A stretch of 64,000 nt of DNA from Alistipes provencensis. Lineage in GTDB: Bacteria > Bacteroidota > Bacteroidia > Bacteroidales > Rikenellaceae. Positions 17,211 to 26,046 of the stretch are shown in pieces. How positions within the stretch are numbered: the first letter of the stretch is position 1; each line of letters starts with the position of its first letter. The translations under genes were made by a program, and so were the position numbers. The stretch spans positions 2,079,673 through 2,143,672 of the forward strand of contig NZ_LT559262.1 of the NCBI RefSeq assembly GCF_900083545.1, given 5' to 3'. Under the pieces are notes generated by a model. The model was given only the letters and a program-made list of their open reading frames with translations. It ran no database searches and was not told the DNA's origin.

Positions 17211-18560
17211 TTACAGATCCGTGTTCCACTCCCCGTCGGCGTCGGCATAGATCACCGGACGGGATTTCTCGACCGACTTCAACCACTGATAGGCCTTGTA
17301 CATGTTGTATCCGTTGCCCGAGGGACCGCCCAGCGAGTAGGCGACGACGCAGGTGAAGTTGCGCGAACGGTAATACATCGCCTTCACGCGTTCCAGATAC
17401 TCCTCCGCGAATTTCGGGTCGTTCGACGGCGTTCCCCCGACCGTGCGGTCGCCGCTGTGCTCCGGGGCGTTGATGTTCGCCTGATCGATGACGTAGAGCC
17501 CCAGTTCGTCGCACAGTTCATAGAACCACGCCGGCTGCGGATAGTCCGGGCAGACCGTGTTTTTGCCTTTGGCCTTCAGCGCCCTGAGCTCCGCGAGGGC
17601 CGTCTTGCGGTCGGCGGCGGCGTTGTAGCGGGCCTTTTCCAGCTTGAGCTCCTTGCCCAGCCGCATGATGCGTCCGTCGACGAGCTCGGTCTTGCCGAAC
17701 CCGATCTTCAGGGGCATATACTCCTTGTAGACGCCGTTGCGGCGCGTGAAGAGCATCACCTTGTAGAGCGGCGGGGTCTTGCTCCCGGCCTCCCATTTGT
17801 TGTCGTAGGTGTGGTAGATGAACGGCGAGAAGCGCACCGTGTCGGTCGAGCGGCCCGGAATGGTGATCTCGGTCATGTTGAACTCGAGCAGCTTGCCCTG
17901 CGGCGAATAGATGTCGTAACCCACCGTGACGGGCTCGTCGTAGTTGAACGCATTCTGCGCCACGATCCGCAGGTCCAGCATCCCGAAGTCGCGTCCCAGC
18001 GAGTCGGGCACCAGCCCGATTTCGAAATCGGCGATCGAACGTTTGTTCTGGTAATAGAGGTAGCTGTTTTCGAACGACATGCGGGCGGCGGGGGCTTCGG
18101 CGTCGAGCTGTCGGGCGGGGTTGTCGTTGCGCATCAGCAGTTTGAAGTTGTTGACGCCCTCGCGGATATAGGGGGTCAGGTCGAATTCCGCGGGCGTCAG
18201 CGGGTCGCTGACCTCGGCCACCTGACGGTCGTTGAGCCAGAGCGAGTAGGCCGAGCCGGGATTTTCCAGATGCAGGTAGACCACGCCGTCGGTCCAAGCA
18301 AACGGAATTTCGATCTCCTGCCCGAGAATGGCATAAAGGGGACCTTCGGTCGTAACCGTCACTTCGGGACTGAAAGCCTTCCAGTAAGCTCCGGCTTCGC
18401 GGTTGCGGGCGTCGGCGTCGTGGCGTGCGTCGTAGGGTACGACCTCCGTGCGGTAGATGCGGCCTCCCTGAGAGGTCATCGGAACGGGGTTTCGCTCCTC
18501 TTGGGCCGCAACTGCAAGCGTGCAGGCTGCCAGCGCAGCCGTCAGTATCGTTCGTTTCAT
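17211..18560 (-). CDS. Secreted GH2-like protein lacking catalytic residues (predicted pseudoenzyme)
   Basis: 449 residues with a signal peptide ending at about AVAAQ. The middle region (FAWTDGVVYLHLENPGSAY, LWLNDRQVAEV, EFDLTPYIREGVNNFKL) is the jelly-roll sugar-binding domain of glycoside hydrolase family 2. The C-terminal part resembles a shortened GH2 barrel. Where active enzymes have SxGNE with the acid/base Glu, this protein reads VVAYSLGGPSGNGY, so the Asn-Glu pair is missing. It ends about where the strand before the nucleophile would start. No frameshift is visible, so it is more likely a binding or regulatory protein than a recent wreck. It heads an operon with an S1/P1 nuclease and has an excellent promoter. 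Confidence 0.8.
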   Translation of the reverse strand: MKRTILTAALAACTLAVAAQEERNPVPMTSQGGRIYRTEVVPYDARHDADARNREAGAYWKAFSPEVTVTTEGPLYAILGQEIEIPFAWTDGVVYLHLENPGSAYSLWLNDRQVAEVSDPLTPAEFDLTPYIREGVNNFKLLMRNDNPARQLDAEAPAARMSFENSYLYYQNKRSIADFEIGLVPDSLGRDFGMLDLRIVAQNAFNYDEPVTVGYDIYSPQGKLLEFNMTEITIPGRSTDTVRFSPFIYHTYDNKWEAGSKTPPLYKVMLFTRRNGVYKEYMPLKIGFGKTELVDGRIMRLGKELKLEKARYNAAADRKTALAELRALKAKGKNTVCPDYPQPAWFYELCDELGLYVIDQANINAPEHSGDRTVGGTPSNDPKFAEEYLERVKAMYYRSRNFTCVVAYSLGGPSGNGYNMYKAYQWLKSVEKSRPVIYADADGEWNTDL

Positions 18561-18585
18561 CGTATACAGGGGTGTATAATCCGGA

Positions 18586-18616
18586 CAAAGATAAACAAAA
18601 GTTGGATGGGTTCAAA
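18586..18616 (-). promoter_or_regulatory. Promoter of the GH2-like operon
   Basis: Minus strand: TTTG (18613-18616), exactly 19 bp, then TATCTTTG (18586-18593). Both boxes match the Bacteroidota consensus TTTG / TAnnTTTG fully. It lies 25 bp before the ATG at 18560 and is divergent from the asnS promoter. Confidence 0.85.
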
Positions 18617-18688
18617 ACGGAATCGTATGCAGTTCGGTAAAACAATCCGACTTATAGAAGTGTCGTTACGACACCAAAGGTATTTTTT

Positions 18689-18719
18689 TTTGCCAAATCG
18701 CAAATAATAGCTAACTTTG
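18689..18719 (+). promoter_or_regulatory. Promoter of asnS
   Basis: TTTG (18689-18692), exactly 19 bp, then TAACTTTG (18712-18719): a full match to the Bacteroidota primary sigma consensus. It lies 13 bp before the asnS ATG, so the mRNA leader would be very short unless the second ATG (18751) is used. Confidence 0.85.
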
Positions 18720-18732
18720 TCAATTCAGGAAA

Positions 18733-20139
18733 ATGAGTGAAAAACAAACTATGAAAACGCAAAGAATCGCAGAAATTCTGAAGTCGGGCGTCGTGGACAC
18801 CGACATCGTCGTCAAAGGCTGGGTGCGCACCAAGCGCGGGAACAAGAACGTGGCGTTCATCGCCCTGAACGACGGGTCGTGCGTAAATAATATACAGGTG
18901 GTGGTCGATCTGGCGAAAATCTCCGAGGAGGTGCTCAAACCCGTCACCACGGGCGCCTGCATCCGTGTCGACGGCCGTCTGGTCGCATCGCCGGGCGCGG
19001 GACAGGGCGTCGAGGTGCAGGCCGAAAAGATCGAGATTTACGGTACGGCCGATCCCGAGAGCTATCCCCTGCAGAAGAAGGGACACTCGCTGGAGTTCCT
19101 GCGCGATATCGCCTACCTGCGTCCGCGCACGAACACCTTCGGTGCGGTGCTCCGCATCCGTCACGCCATGGCCTATGCCATCCACGAATATTTCAACAAC
19201 CACGGTTTCTACTATTTCCATACCCCGATCATCACGGCTTCGGACTGCGAGGGTGCCGGCGCGATGTTTCAGGTGACGACGCTCGACCTGAACAACCTGC
19301 CCCGGACCGAGGAGGGGGCGGTCGACTATGCGCAGGACTTCTTCGGCAAGTCGTGCAACCTCACCGTGTCGGGCCAGCTCGAGGGTGAGCTGGGCGCGCT
19401 GTCGCTGGGCCGCATCTATACGTTCGGTCCCACGTTCCGTGCCGAAAACTCCAACACCCCGCGCCATGCGTCGGAGTTCTGGATGATCGAGCCCGAAGCG
19501 GCGTTCTTCGAGCTGGAGGACAACATGGAGCTGGCCGAGGATTTCTTGAAATACCTGATTCGTTATGCGCTGGAACATTGCGCCGAGGACCTCGAGTTTA
19601 TGAACAAGATGTGGGACAAGGGCCTGCTGGAGCGTCTGCACTTCGTTTTGGAGCACGACTTCAAGCGCCTCGACTACACCGAGGGCATCGAGATACTGAA
19701 GGCTTCGGGTCGCAAGTTCGAATTCCCCTGCGACTGGGGCTGTGATCTCCAGTCGGAGCACGAGCGCTACCTCGTGGAGGAGCATTTCAAGCGTCCGGTC
19801 ATCCTCATCAACTACCCCAAGGAGATCAAGGCGTTCTACATGAAGCAGAACGACGACGGCAAGACCGTGCGTGCGATGGACGTGCTGTTCCCCGGCATCG
19901 GCGAGATCATCGGCGGTTCGGAGCGCGAGGCCGACTACACGAAACTCCACAACCGCGTGACCGAGCTCGGTATGAGCGAGCGCGAACTCTGGTGGTACCT
20001 CGACACCCGCCGCTGGGGATCGGCGCCCCACTCGGGCTTCGGGCTGGGCTTCGACCGCCTGCTGCTCTTCGTGACCGGCATGACCAACATCCGCGACGTG
20101 CAGCCGTTCCCCCGGACGCCGCAACACGCCGATTTCTAA
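18733..20139 (+). CDS. asnS: Asparaginyl-tRNA synthetase
   Basis: A class IIb tRNA synthetase that charges tRNA-Asn. The N-terminal OB-fold anticodon domain is seen in [25 protein letters not shown]. Class II motifs follow: motif 2 region [25 protein letters not shown] and motif 3 region [22 protein letters not shown]. The C-terminus [11 protein letters not shown] is typical of AsnS rather than AspS. Length is 468 residues. With the promoter so close, translation may start at the internal ATG of [10 protein letters not shown] (18751). A long imperfect palindrome follows the stop. Confidence 0.96.
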   Translation: MSEKQTMKTQRIAEILKSGVVDTDIVVKGWVRTKRGNKNVAFIALNDGSCVNNIQVVVDLAKISEEVLKPVTTGACIRVDGRLVASPGAGQGVEVQAEKIEIYGTADPESYPLQKKGHSLEFLRDIAYLRPRTNTFGAVLRIRHAMAYAIHEYFNNHGFYYFHTPIITASDCEGAGAMFQVTTLDLNNLPRTEEGAVDYAQDFFGKSCNLTVSGQLEGELGALSLGRIYTFGPTFRAENSNTPRHASEFWMIEPEAAFFELEDNMELAEDFLKYLIRYALEHCAEDLEFMNKMWDKGLLERLHFVLEHDFKRLDYTEGIEILKASGRKFEFPCDWGCDLQSEHERYLVEEHFKRPVILINYPKEIKAFYMKQNDDGKTVRAMDVLFPGIGEIIGGSEREADYTKLHNRVTELGMSERELWWYLDTRRWGSAPHSGFGLGFDRLLLFVTGMTNIRDVQPFPRTPQHADF

Positions 20140-20266
20140 CGAAAGCCGTCCGAGTGCGGCACCTTCCGGCTTTCCCTCGCCGTCCGCGACAGTCACATAC
20201 CTGAGTATGCTCCTGCCGCTGCCGACTTCACGAAAACCGGAATCTGTCCGCCCTGAACGACTTTCG
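20140..20266. repeat. 127-bp imperfect inverted repeat after asnS
   Basis: Starts at the base after the asnS stop. The outer arms CGAAAG...CTTTCG (20140-20145 with 20261-20266) are followed inward by further paired blocks: CCGTCC-type and TTCCGG/CCGGAA (20164-20169 with 20237-20242), then GACAGTCACATAC near the centre against GTATGCTCCTGC, with the apex CATACCTGAGTATG. Many mismatches interrupt the arms. It could act as a terminator, protect the mRNA 3' end, or be a small non-autonomous mobile element. The remaining 20267-20347 before rpoN shows nothing I can name. Confidence 0.65.
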
Positions 20267-20347
20267 AAGAATAACCGAGCAAGACCAAACCCGATAAATG
20301 AAGAGACCAAATTCGGAATGCTGAATAATTCTTAATTTGGACCCTAT

Positions 20348-21769
20348 ATGGCTATTAATCAGAAACAGGTACTTTCGCTTCAGCAGAAGCTCTCTCCGCA
20401 GCAGATTCAGATGATCAAGCTGCTGGAGCTGCCCGCCGTGCAGCTCGAGCAGCGCATCAAACAGGAGATCGAGGACAACATCGTTCTGGAAGAAGAGGAA
20501 CGCTCCTCGGAGGACGACGAACAACCCCAGCAGATCTCCGTCGACGAATACCTGCACGACGACGACACGCCGTCGTACAAGAGCCGCATCAACAACTTCT
20601 CGAAGGACGACAAACAGCGCCCGGTCTATCTGACCGAGGGGCGTTCGCTGCAGGAGTATCTGATCGAACAACTGCGCTACCGGAATCTTCCCGAGCGGGA
20701 CATGCGGCTGGCGGTCTATCTGGTCGGGAGCATCGACGAGGACGGCTACCTGCGCCGCGATCTGGAGTCCGTGGCCGACGACATCGCCTTTACGGTGGGT
20801 GTCGAGACCACGGCCGGGGAGCTCGAACGCCTGCTGGACATCATCCACGAACTGGAGCCCGCCGGTATCGGCGCCCGCGACCTGCGGGAATGCCTGCTGT
20901 TGCAGATGGCCCAGATGCCGATCAACACCCGCCCGCGGCGGCTGGCCCGCAAGATATTGACCAACTATTTCGACGAGTTCGTCAAGAAGCACTACGAGAA
21001 GTTGATGGCGCGGCTGCAAATCTCCGAGGACGATTTCCGCGAGGCGATCGCCGAGATCCGCCACCTGTCGCCCAAGCCCGGCAACCTCTACGCCGAGGGC
21101 GGCACGGACACCACGCCCTACATCATCCCGGATTTCATCCTCGATTATCAGGACGGGCGGTTCACCCTCTCGCTGAACTCCTATAACGTCCCCGAGGTGC
21201 GCGTCAACCGCCGCTACATGGAGATGATCCGCGAGATGGTGGGTTCGGACGGCCGCGTCCGGGACAAGGACAAGGAGGCGATCCAGTTCGTGAAGAGCAA
21301 GATCGACTCGGCGAAGTGGTTCATCTCGGCCATCAAGCAGCGCCACGACACGCTGATGCGCACGATGCAGACCATTCTGGACTATCAGGAGGAGTATTTC
21401 AAGGACGGCGACAAGTCGAAGCTCCGGCCGATGATCCTCAAGGACATCGCCGACCGCACGGGGCTCGACGTTTCGACCATCTCGCGCGTGGTGAACAGCA
21501 AATATGTGCAGACGCAGTTCGGGATCATCCTCCTGAAATCGCTCTTTTCGGAGGCCATGCAGACCGATTCGGGCGAGGAGGTGTCGAGCTACGAGATCAA
21601 GAACATCCTGCAGGAGTGCATCGACGAGGAGGACAAGCGCCGTCCGCTGACCGACGAGACGCTGATGGACATCCTCAATTCGAAGGGCTACCGCATCGCC
21701 CGCCGCACCGTGGCCAAATACCGCGAAATGCTCGGGATTCCGGTAGCGCGTTTGAGGAAACAAATATGA
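20348..21769 (+). CDS. rpoN: RNA polymerase sigma-54 factor
   Basis: RpoN directs RNA polymerase to -24/-12 promoters and needs AAA+ activators. The N-terminal activator-interaction region is the Gln/Leu-rich LSLQQKLSPQQIQMIKLLELPAVQLEQRI. An acidic linker (EEEERSSEDDEQ) follows, then the core-binding and DNA-binding domains (DVSTISRVVNSKYVQT). The RpoN box ARRTVAKYR is present near the C-terminus. Length is 473 residues, normal. No sigma-54 activator gene is visible in the window. Confidence 0.97.
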   Translation: MAINQKQVLSLQQKLSPQQIQMIKLLELPAVQLEQRIKQEIEDNIVLEEEERSSEDDEQPQQISVDEYLHDDDTPSYKSRINNFSKDDKQRPVYLTEGRSLQEYLIEQLRYRNLPERDMRLAVYLVGSIDEDGYLRRDLESVADDIAFTVGVETTAGELERLLDIIHELEPAGIGARDLRECLLLQMAQMPINTRPRRLARKILTNYFDEFVKKHYEKLMARLQISEDDFREAIAEIRHLSPKPGNLYAEGGTDTTPYIIPDFILDYQDGRFTLSLNSYNVPEVRVNRRYMEMIREMVGSDGRVRDKDKEAIQFVKSKIDSAKWFISAIKQRHDTLMRTMQTILDYQEEYFKDGDKSKLRPMILKDIADRTGLDVSTISRVVNSKYVQTQFGIILLKSLFSEAMQTDSGEEVSSYEIKNILQECIDEEDKRRPLTDETLMDILNSKGYRIARRTVAKYREMLGIPVARLRKQI

Positions 21770-21794
21770 TGAAGTACCGTCAGATTGCTCTCCG

Positions 21795-21875
21795 CTGCTG
21801 TTGTCGCCGCCTATGGCGTCGTTTGCAAGTCTGACCCACCCCCAAACCCCCGCCTCAGGCGGGGGCTTGTCGCGA
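21795..21875 (-). repeat. Dispersed intergenic repeat, copy C (reverse orientation)
   Basis: Between rpoN and the PAP2-like gene, reading on the minus strand: GCGACAAGC, palindrome of 9 bp (21847-21855 with 21857-21865), then TTTGGGGGTGGGTCAGACTTGCAAAC and the short hairpin CGCC-ATA-GGCG. Same element as copies A, B and D but opposite to the flanking genes, so it is not simply a leader of the downstream gene. It fills most of the 149-bp gap. Confidence 0.82.
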
Positions 21876-21918
21876 CGCAACCGGGATTTCGCCCGGAAGA
21901 TCGCGTGAGATTACATTA

Positions 21919-22539
21919 ATGAATGAAGCAATGGATTATAAAAAACTTTCTACCGGCATATCTTGGGTCCTGCATCCGTTCCTGCTGCCGATCTATATGA
22001 TGGCGGTGCTGCTGACGATGACCACCTTCGCCCATTACCCCTCGAACGTGAAGTTCTATCTGCTGTGGGTGGTGGTGCTCTATGCCGTCGTCATTCCCGT
22101 GCTGGCGCTCGGGGTGCTGCGGTCGCTGGGGCGCATTTCGGACTACCGCGTCGACGACCGGCGCGAGCGGATGCTGCCGCTGCTGGTCGGGGCGCTCTGT
22201 TATATCCTCTGCGCCATCACCATTGCCAAAATCCCTTCGGCGATGTTCCTGCGCAAGTTCATGCTCGCCGCGGCCTGTTGCGAACTGCTGTGCCTCGGGG
22301 TGTCGCTCTATTGGAAGATCAGCCTCCACCTGACGGGCATGGGCGCCGTCGTTGCGCTGCTGGTGGTGATGAACGTCGTGGGCGTGGGCAACATGATGGT
22401 GCCGCTCATGGCGGCCATCCTCTGCGCCGGGGCGCTGGCTTCGGCGCGCCTCTACTTGGGGTGTCACAACGGACGGCAGGTGTTGGCCGGATTCTGCGGC
22501 GGTTTCGCCGTTTCGGTACTCGCCGTACTCTTTTTATAA
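21919..22539 (+). CDS. PAP2-like integral membrane protein
   Basis: 206 residues with about five or six membrane helices. The order of motifs is like phosphatidic acid phosphatase type 2 proteins: RISDYRVDDRRERMLP, then SLHLTGMGAVVAL where the PSGH motif would be, then ASARLYLGCHNGRQVLAGFCGG, which corresponds to SRxxxGxHxxxDVxxG. The usual Asp of the last motif is Gln here and the PSG is altered, so catalysis is uncertain. Such proteins are common in Bacteroidota, and I give no gene name. The start may be the ATG at 21919 or the one at 21931. Confidence 0.75.
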   Translation: MNEAMDYKKLSTGISWVLHPFLLPIYMMAVLLTMTTFAHYPSNVKFYLLWVVVLYAVVIPVLALGVLRSLGRISDYRVDDRRERMLPLLVGALCYILCAITIAKIPSAMFLRKFMLAAACCELLCLGVSLYWKISLHLTGMGAVVALLVVMNVVGVGNMMVPLMAAILCAGALASARLYLGCHNGRQVLAGFCGGFAVSVLAVLFL

Positions 22540-22586
22540 GGTAAAATAAGCTCTCGCAGTCGCTTGCGGCCAGGGATCTCCCTCTC

Positions 22587-22618
22587 GGGGACGGATAGGA
22601 AATCCGTCCCCTTTTTTT
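22587..22618 (+). terminator. Rho-independent terminator after the PAP2-like gene
   Basis: Perfect 9-bp stem GGGGACGGA/TCCGTCCCC (22587-22595 with 22603-22611), 7-nt loop, then seven T. It separates the rpoN region from the polysaccharide utilization locus. Confidence 0.93.
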
Positions 22619-22640
22619 CGTCACTCCTGTTGTTTCGGGC

Positions 22641-22660
22641 GGATGTGTGCGCACACATCC
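22641..22660. promoter_or_regulatory. Perfect 20-bp palindrome upstream of the PUL (candidate operator)
   Basis: Half-site GGATGTGTGC is followed with no spacer by its exact reverse complement GCACACATCC. It lies 66 bp upstream of the -7-like box of the first susC and after the terminator of the previous gene, a good place for a dimeric activator. A second inverted repeat TGATTG-TTT-CAATCA follows at 22673-22687. The binding protein is unknown; the HTCS at the end of the PUL is one candidate. Confidence 0.55.
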
Positions 22661-22699
22661 TGCAGAAATGTATGATTGTTTCAATCAGATGTACGCAAG

Positions 22700-22773
22700 T
22701 TTCAGTCTTCCGGGATGCCTTATTTTAAGTTTGCAGTACCGGAAGAGTGTAATTATTTAAAAATTTAAATAAT
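22700..22773 (+). promoter_or_regulatory. Candidate PUL promoter and structured leader
   Basis: TAAGTTTG (22726-22733) is a full match to the -7 consensus. The -33 region has only TTTC (22700-22703) with a 22-bp spacer, as often seen at activator-dependent promoters. The leader then contains an AT-rich perfect hairpin, ATTATTTAAA with TTTAAATAAT (22752-22761 with 22764-22773). The susC ATG is at 22813. Confidence 0.6.
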
Positions 22774-22812
22774 GGCAAGCTGAAACAAGACAAATAACCT
22801 AAACCAATCAAC

Positions 22813-25800
22813 ATGAGTAAATCTACAAAGTATGCAATTTCCGGAACCGGACGATGGGGCGCACTGCGTTTCGCCGTGTTGGTTCTGGCGCTGTGTCTGC
22901 TGCAGGCGCCGGGAGCCGTTGCCGCGCCGGCTGCGGCGGCGCAGGCCGGGAATGCCGCCTCGAAACACCGTATTCAGGGTACGGTGGTCGATCAGGCCGG
23001 TGCGCCGGTGATCGGAGCCAACGTGATTGTCGAAGGTACGACGACCGGCACGACCACCGATGTGAAGGGCGCCTTCTCGCTGGAGGTTCCCGCCAAAGGT
23101 CGTCTGCAGGTCTCCTATCTGGGCTATGAGACCCAGTTGGTGACGCTGACGTCGCAGACGCAGTATGTGGTGACGCTGCAGGAGAACGCCGCGGCCATCG
23201 CCGACGTCGTGGTCGTGGGCTACGGCGTGCAGCGCAAAGAGAGCGTCGTGGGCGCCATTTCGCAGGTCAAGGGCGACGCTCTCGTGGACTCGGGCGTGTC
23301 GAACATCACCAACGCCCTCGCGGGTAAGCTCTCGGGCGTCACGACGCTCCAGACCTCGGGACAGCCGGGTCAGAACGACGCCGAGATCCTGATCCGCGGC
23401 GTCTCGAGCTTCAGCAACTCCAACCCGCTGGTGCTGGTGGACGGCGTGGAGCGCGACTTTTCGACCATCGACCCCAACGAGGTGGCCAACATCTCGGTCC
23501 TGAAGGACGCTTCGGCGACGGCCGTGTTCGGAGCCAAGGGTGCCAACGGTGTCATCATCGTCACGACCAAGAGCGGTCAGGAGGGCAAGCCGAAGATGGA
23601 CTTCTCGTTCTCGACGGGTTTCGCCGTTCCGATCAACACCCCCAAGCATATCGACTCCTACCGGACGATGTCGCTGATGAACGTGGCCAAGATGAACGAC
23701 CAGCTCTTCGATTCGCTCACCTCGGAGGCGGACCTCAACGAGTACCGCCGTCCCTCGTCGCGCCTCAACGCGCTGCGCTATCCCGACGTGAACTGGCTGG
23801 ACGAAATGACCGACTCGTTCGCCTCGACGATCAACGCCAACTTCAACATTCAGGGCGGTACGCGCTTCGTGAAGTATTTCGCCTCGGTGGGATACGCGCA
23901 CGAAGGCTCCATATTCAAAGGTGTGAACGACGGCAAGATCGACTCGCGCTACTATTACAATAGGTTCAACTTCCGCACCAACGTCGATTTCAACGTCACG
24001 CCCACGACCGTCGTGTCGTTCAAGCTGGGCGGCAACGTCGGCATCAAGAACAAGCCCCAGCCGCAGGACGGCGACGACGGCATGTGGAAATACATCTTCG
24101 GCAGCTCGACGGCCAAATACCCGATGTACTACCCCTCGTGGGTGTTGGAGGAGGTTCCCGATCTGGACTATCCGGGCGTCGTGGAGGACCGTCTGATCAG
24201 CGAGGCCGACCAGACCACGGGCAACCCCTATTACCAGATGATGCGCGGCCGCTTCATCCAGCTCACCGATTCCAAGCTCTTCTCGGACATCATCCTCAAC
24301 CAGAAGCTCGACTTCATCACCAAGGGCCTCTCGGTGCAGGGCAAGGTGTCGCTGAGCACTTATTATAAATATACGACCCTGCGCACCGAGTACGACCGTC
24401 CGGCTTGGTACCTCGATTTCTCGAAGATCGGCACCGACGAGAACGCATGGCGCCGCACGGGCGACAACGGCTATCTCTATGTGCCCAATCCGGTCTATAC
24501 GACGGCCGGCAACGCGCTGCAGGACGGCTACTACCTCGACCTCTATTACGACATCTCGCTCAACTACAACCGCACCTTCGGCCGCCACAACGTGACGGGG
24601 CTGGTGCTCTTCAACCGGCAGGAGCAGGACAAGGGTTCGGATTTCCCCTACTACAACGAAGCGATCGTGGCGCGCGCCACCTACGATTTCGCCCATAAGT
24701 ATCTCGTCGAGGTCAACATGGGTTACACGGGTTCGGAGCGTTTCGCCCCGGGCAACCGCTTCGGTTTCTTCCCCTCGGGCGCTGTGGGATGGGTGGTTTC
24801 GGAGGAGCGTTTCTTCGAGCCGCTGAAACCGTGGTTCAGCAAGCTGAAACTCCGCTATTCGCAGGGTCTGGTCGGCAGCGACTACGCCAACAACCGCTGG
24901 CTCTACATGAGCGAATTCTCGAAGGACTCCAACGGCAACATCGTCGAGGACAAGATCGCCAACAGCTCGGTGCAGTGGGAGCAGGCCATGAAACGCGACC
25001 TCGGCATCGAGATGAGCTTCCTCCGGGACGAACTCCACCTGAGCGTGGACCTCTTCGACGAGAAGCGCGACAAGATGCTCATCTCGGTGGACAACACGAC
25101 CCCGATGTGGATCGGCAATACCTCGAAGGAGCTCAACAAGGGTAAGATCAAGAAGCACGGCATCGAGCTGGAACTCTCTTACCGCAAACAACTGAACAAG
25201 GACTGGACGATCTTTCTGGGCGGCAACTTCTCGTTCAACGAGAACCGCATCCTCTATGCCGACGACGCCCTCTACGCCCTTGCGCACCAGCGCAAGGTCG
25301 GGACGGCCTTGGGTGCACAGCTCAGCGGCGCGTACCTCGTGGGCAACGGCTACCTCACGTCGGTGGACGACATCCACAGCAACTTCCTGCCCGGCAAGGT
25401 CAGCGACGTGGTGGTCGGCGACTACAAGTTCCTCGACTTCACGGGCGACGGCAAGATCGACAAGGACGACCTCGCACGCATGGAGGGTTCGCTCAATCCC
25501 CCGATCGCCTATGCCTTCAACGCGGGTTTCAAGTGGAAGGGCCTCGACGTGAACGTCCTCTTCCAAGGCTATGCCAAGAAATGGGTCAACTTCGACCAGA
25601 TGTACGAATGGGAGTTCTACAAGGGCAACTACCGCACCCACCTTTCGTCGCTCGACTACTGGTCGCCGTCGAATCCCGGCGGCAACCACGGAGCCGTACA
25701 CTACACCGCTTCGTCGCAGGTCAACATGAACTGGTCGGGCTACAATGAGAGTGCGACGACGGGCGGTTACAACGCCAAACTCGCCGGCCGCTCGTGGCGC

Positions 25801-26025
25801 CGCGCCGACTACCTGCGTCTGAAGGAGGTTTCGATCGGCTACACATGGAGCGGTCCGAAGATCAAGCAGGCGCTGGGCGTGCGTGCCCTGAAAGTGTACG
25901 CCACGGGTAACAACCTGCTGACCTTCACCGACCTGCTCGAGGGCGATCCCGAAAACAAGTACCTCGTGTGGGGTCAGTATCCGCAGATGATGACCATCAA
26001 ACTGGGTCTTCAGGTATCGTTCTAA
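22813..26025 (+). CDS. SusC/RagA-family TonB-linked outer-membrane transporter (first of two)
   Basis: 1070 residues. After a signal peptide ending near GAVAAPAAAAQA comes the CarboxypepD_reg-like domain (IQGTVVDQAGAPVIGANVIVEGTT), then a TonB-box-like stretch (ADVVVVGYGVQRKESVVGAIS). The plug holds the SusC signature NPLVLVDGVERDFSTIDPNEVANISVLKDASATAVFG. The barrel ends QMMTIKLGLQVSF with the terminal Phe. SusC proteins import oligosaccharides through the outer membrane together with the lipoprotein SusD that caps them. The partner gene starts 21 bp downstream. It is the first gene of the PUL. Confidence 0.96.
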   Translation: MSKSTKYAISGTGRWGALRFAVLVLALCLLQAPGAVAAPAAAAQAGNAASKHRIQGTVVDQAGAPVIGANVIVEGTTTGTTTDVKGAFSLEVPAKGRLQVSYLGYETQLVTLTSQTQYVVTLQENAAAIADVVVVGYGVQRKESVVGAISQVKGDALVDSGVSNITNALAGKLSGVTTLQTSGQPGQNDAEILIRGVSSFSNSNPLVLVDGVERDFSTIDPNEVANISVLKDASATAVFGAKGANGVIIVTTKSGQEGKPKMDFSFSTGFAVPINTPKHIDSYRTMSLMNVAKMNDQLFDSLTSEADLNEYRRPSSRLNALRYPDVNWLDEMTDSFASTINANFNIQGGTRFVKYFASVGYAHEGSIFKGVNDGKIDSRYYYNRFNFRTNVDFNVTPTTVVSFKLGGNVGIKNKPQPQDGDDGMWKYIFGSSTAKYPMYYPSWVLEEVPDLDYPGVVEDRLISEADQTTGNPYYQMMRGRFIQLTDSKLFSDIILNQKLDFITKGLSVQGKVSLSTYYKYTTLRTEYDRPAWYLDFSKIGTDENAWRRTGDNGYLYVPNPVYTTAGNALQDGYYLDLYYDISLNYNRTFGRHNVTGLVLFNRQEQDKGSDFPYYNEAIVARATYDFAHKYLVEVNMGYTGSERFAPGNRFGFFPSGAVGWVVSEERFFEPLKPWFSKLKLRYSQGLVGSDYANNRWLYMSEFSKDSNGNIVEDKIANSSVQWEQAMKRDLGIEMSFLRDELHLSVDLFDEKRDKMLISVDNTTPMWIGNTSKELNKGKIKKHGIELELSYRKQLNKDWTIFLGGNFSFNENRILYADDALYALAHQRKVGTALGAQLSGAYLVGNGYLTSVDDIHSNFLPGKVSDVVVGDYKFLDFTGDGKIDKDDLARMEGSLNPPIAYAFNAGFKWKGLDVNVLFQGYAKKWVNFDQMYEWEFYKGNYRTHLSSLDYWSPSNPGGNHGAVHYTASSQVNMNWSGYNESATTGGYNAKLAGRSWRRADYLRLKEVSIGYTWSGPKIKQALGVRALKVYATGNNLLTFTDLLEGDPENKYLVWGQYPQMMTIKLGLQVSF

Positions 26026-26046
26026 CCCCAAAAACGCAAACAGACC

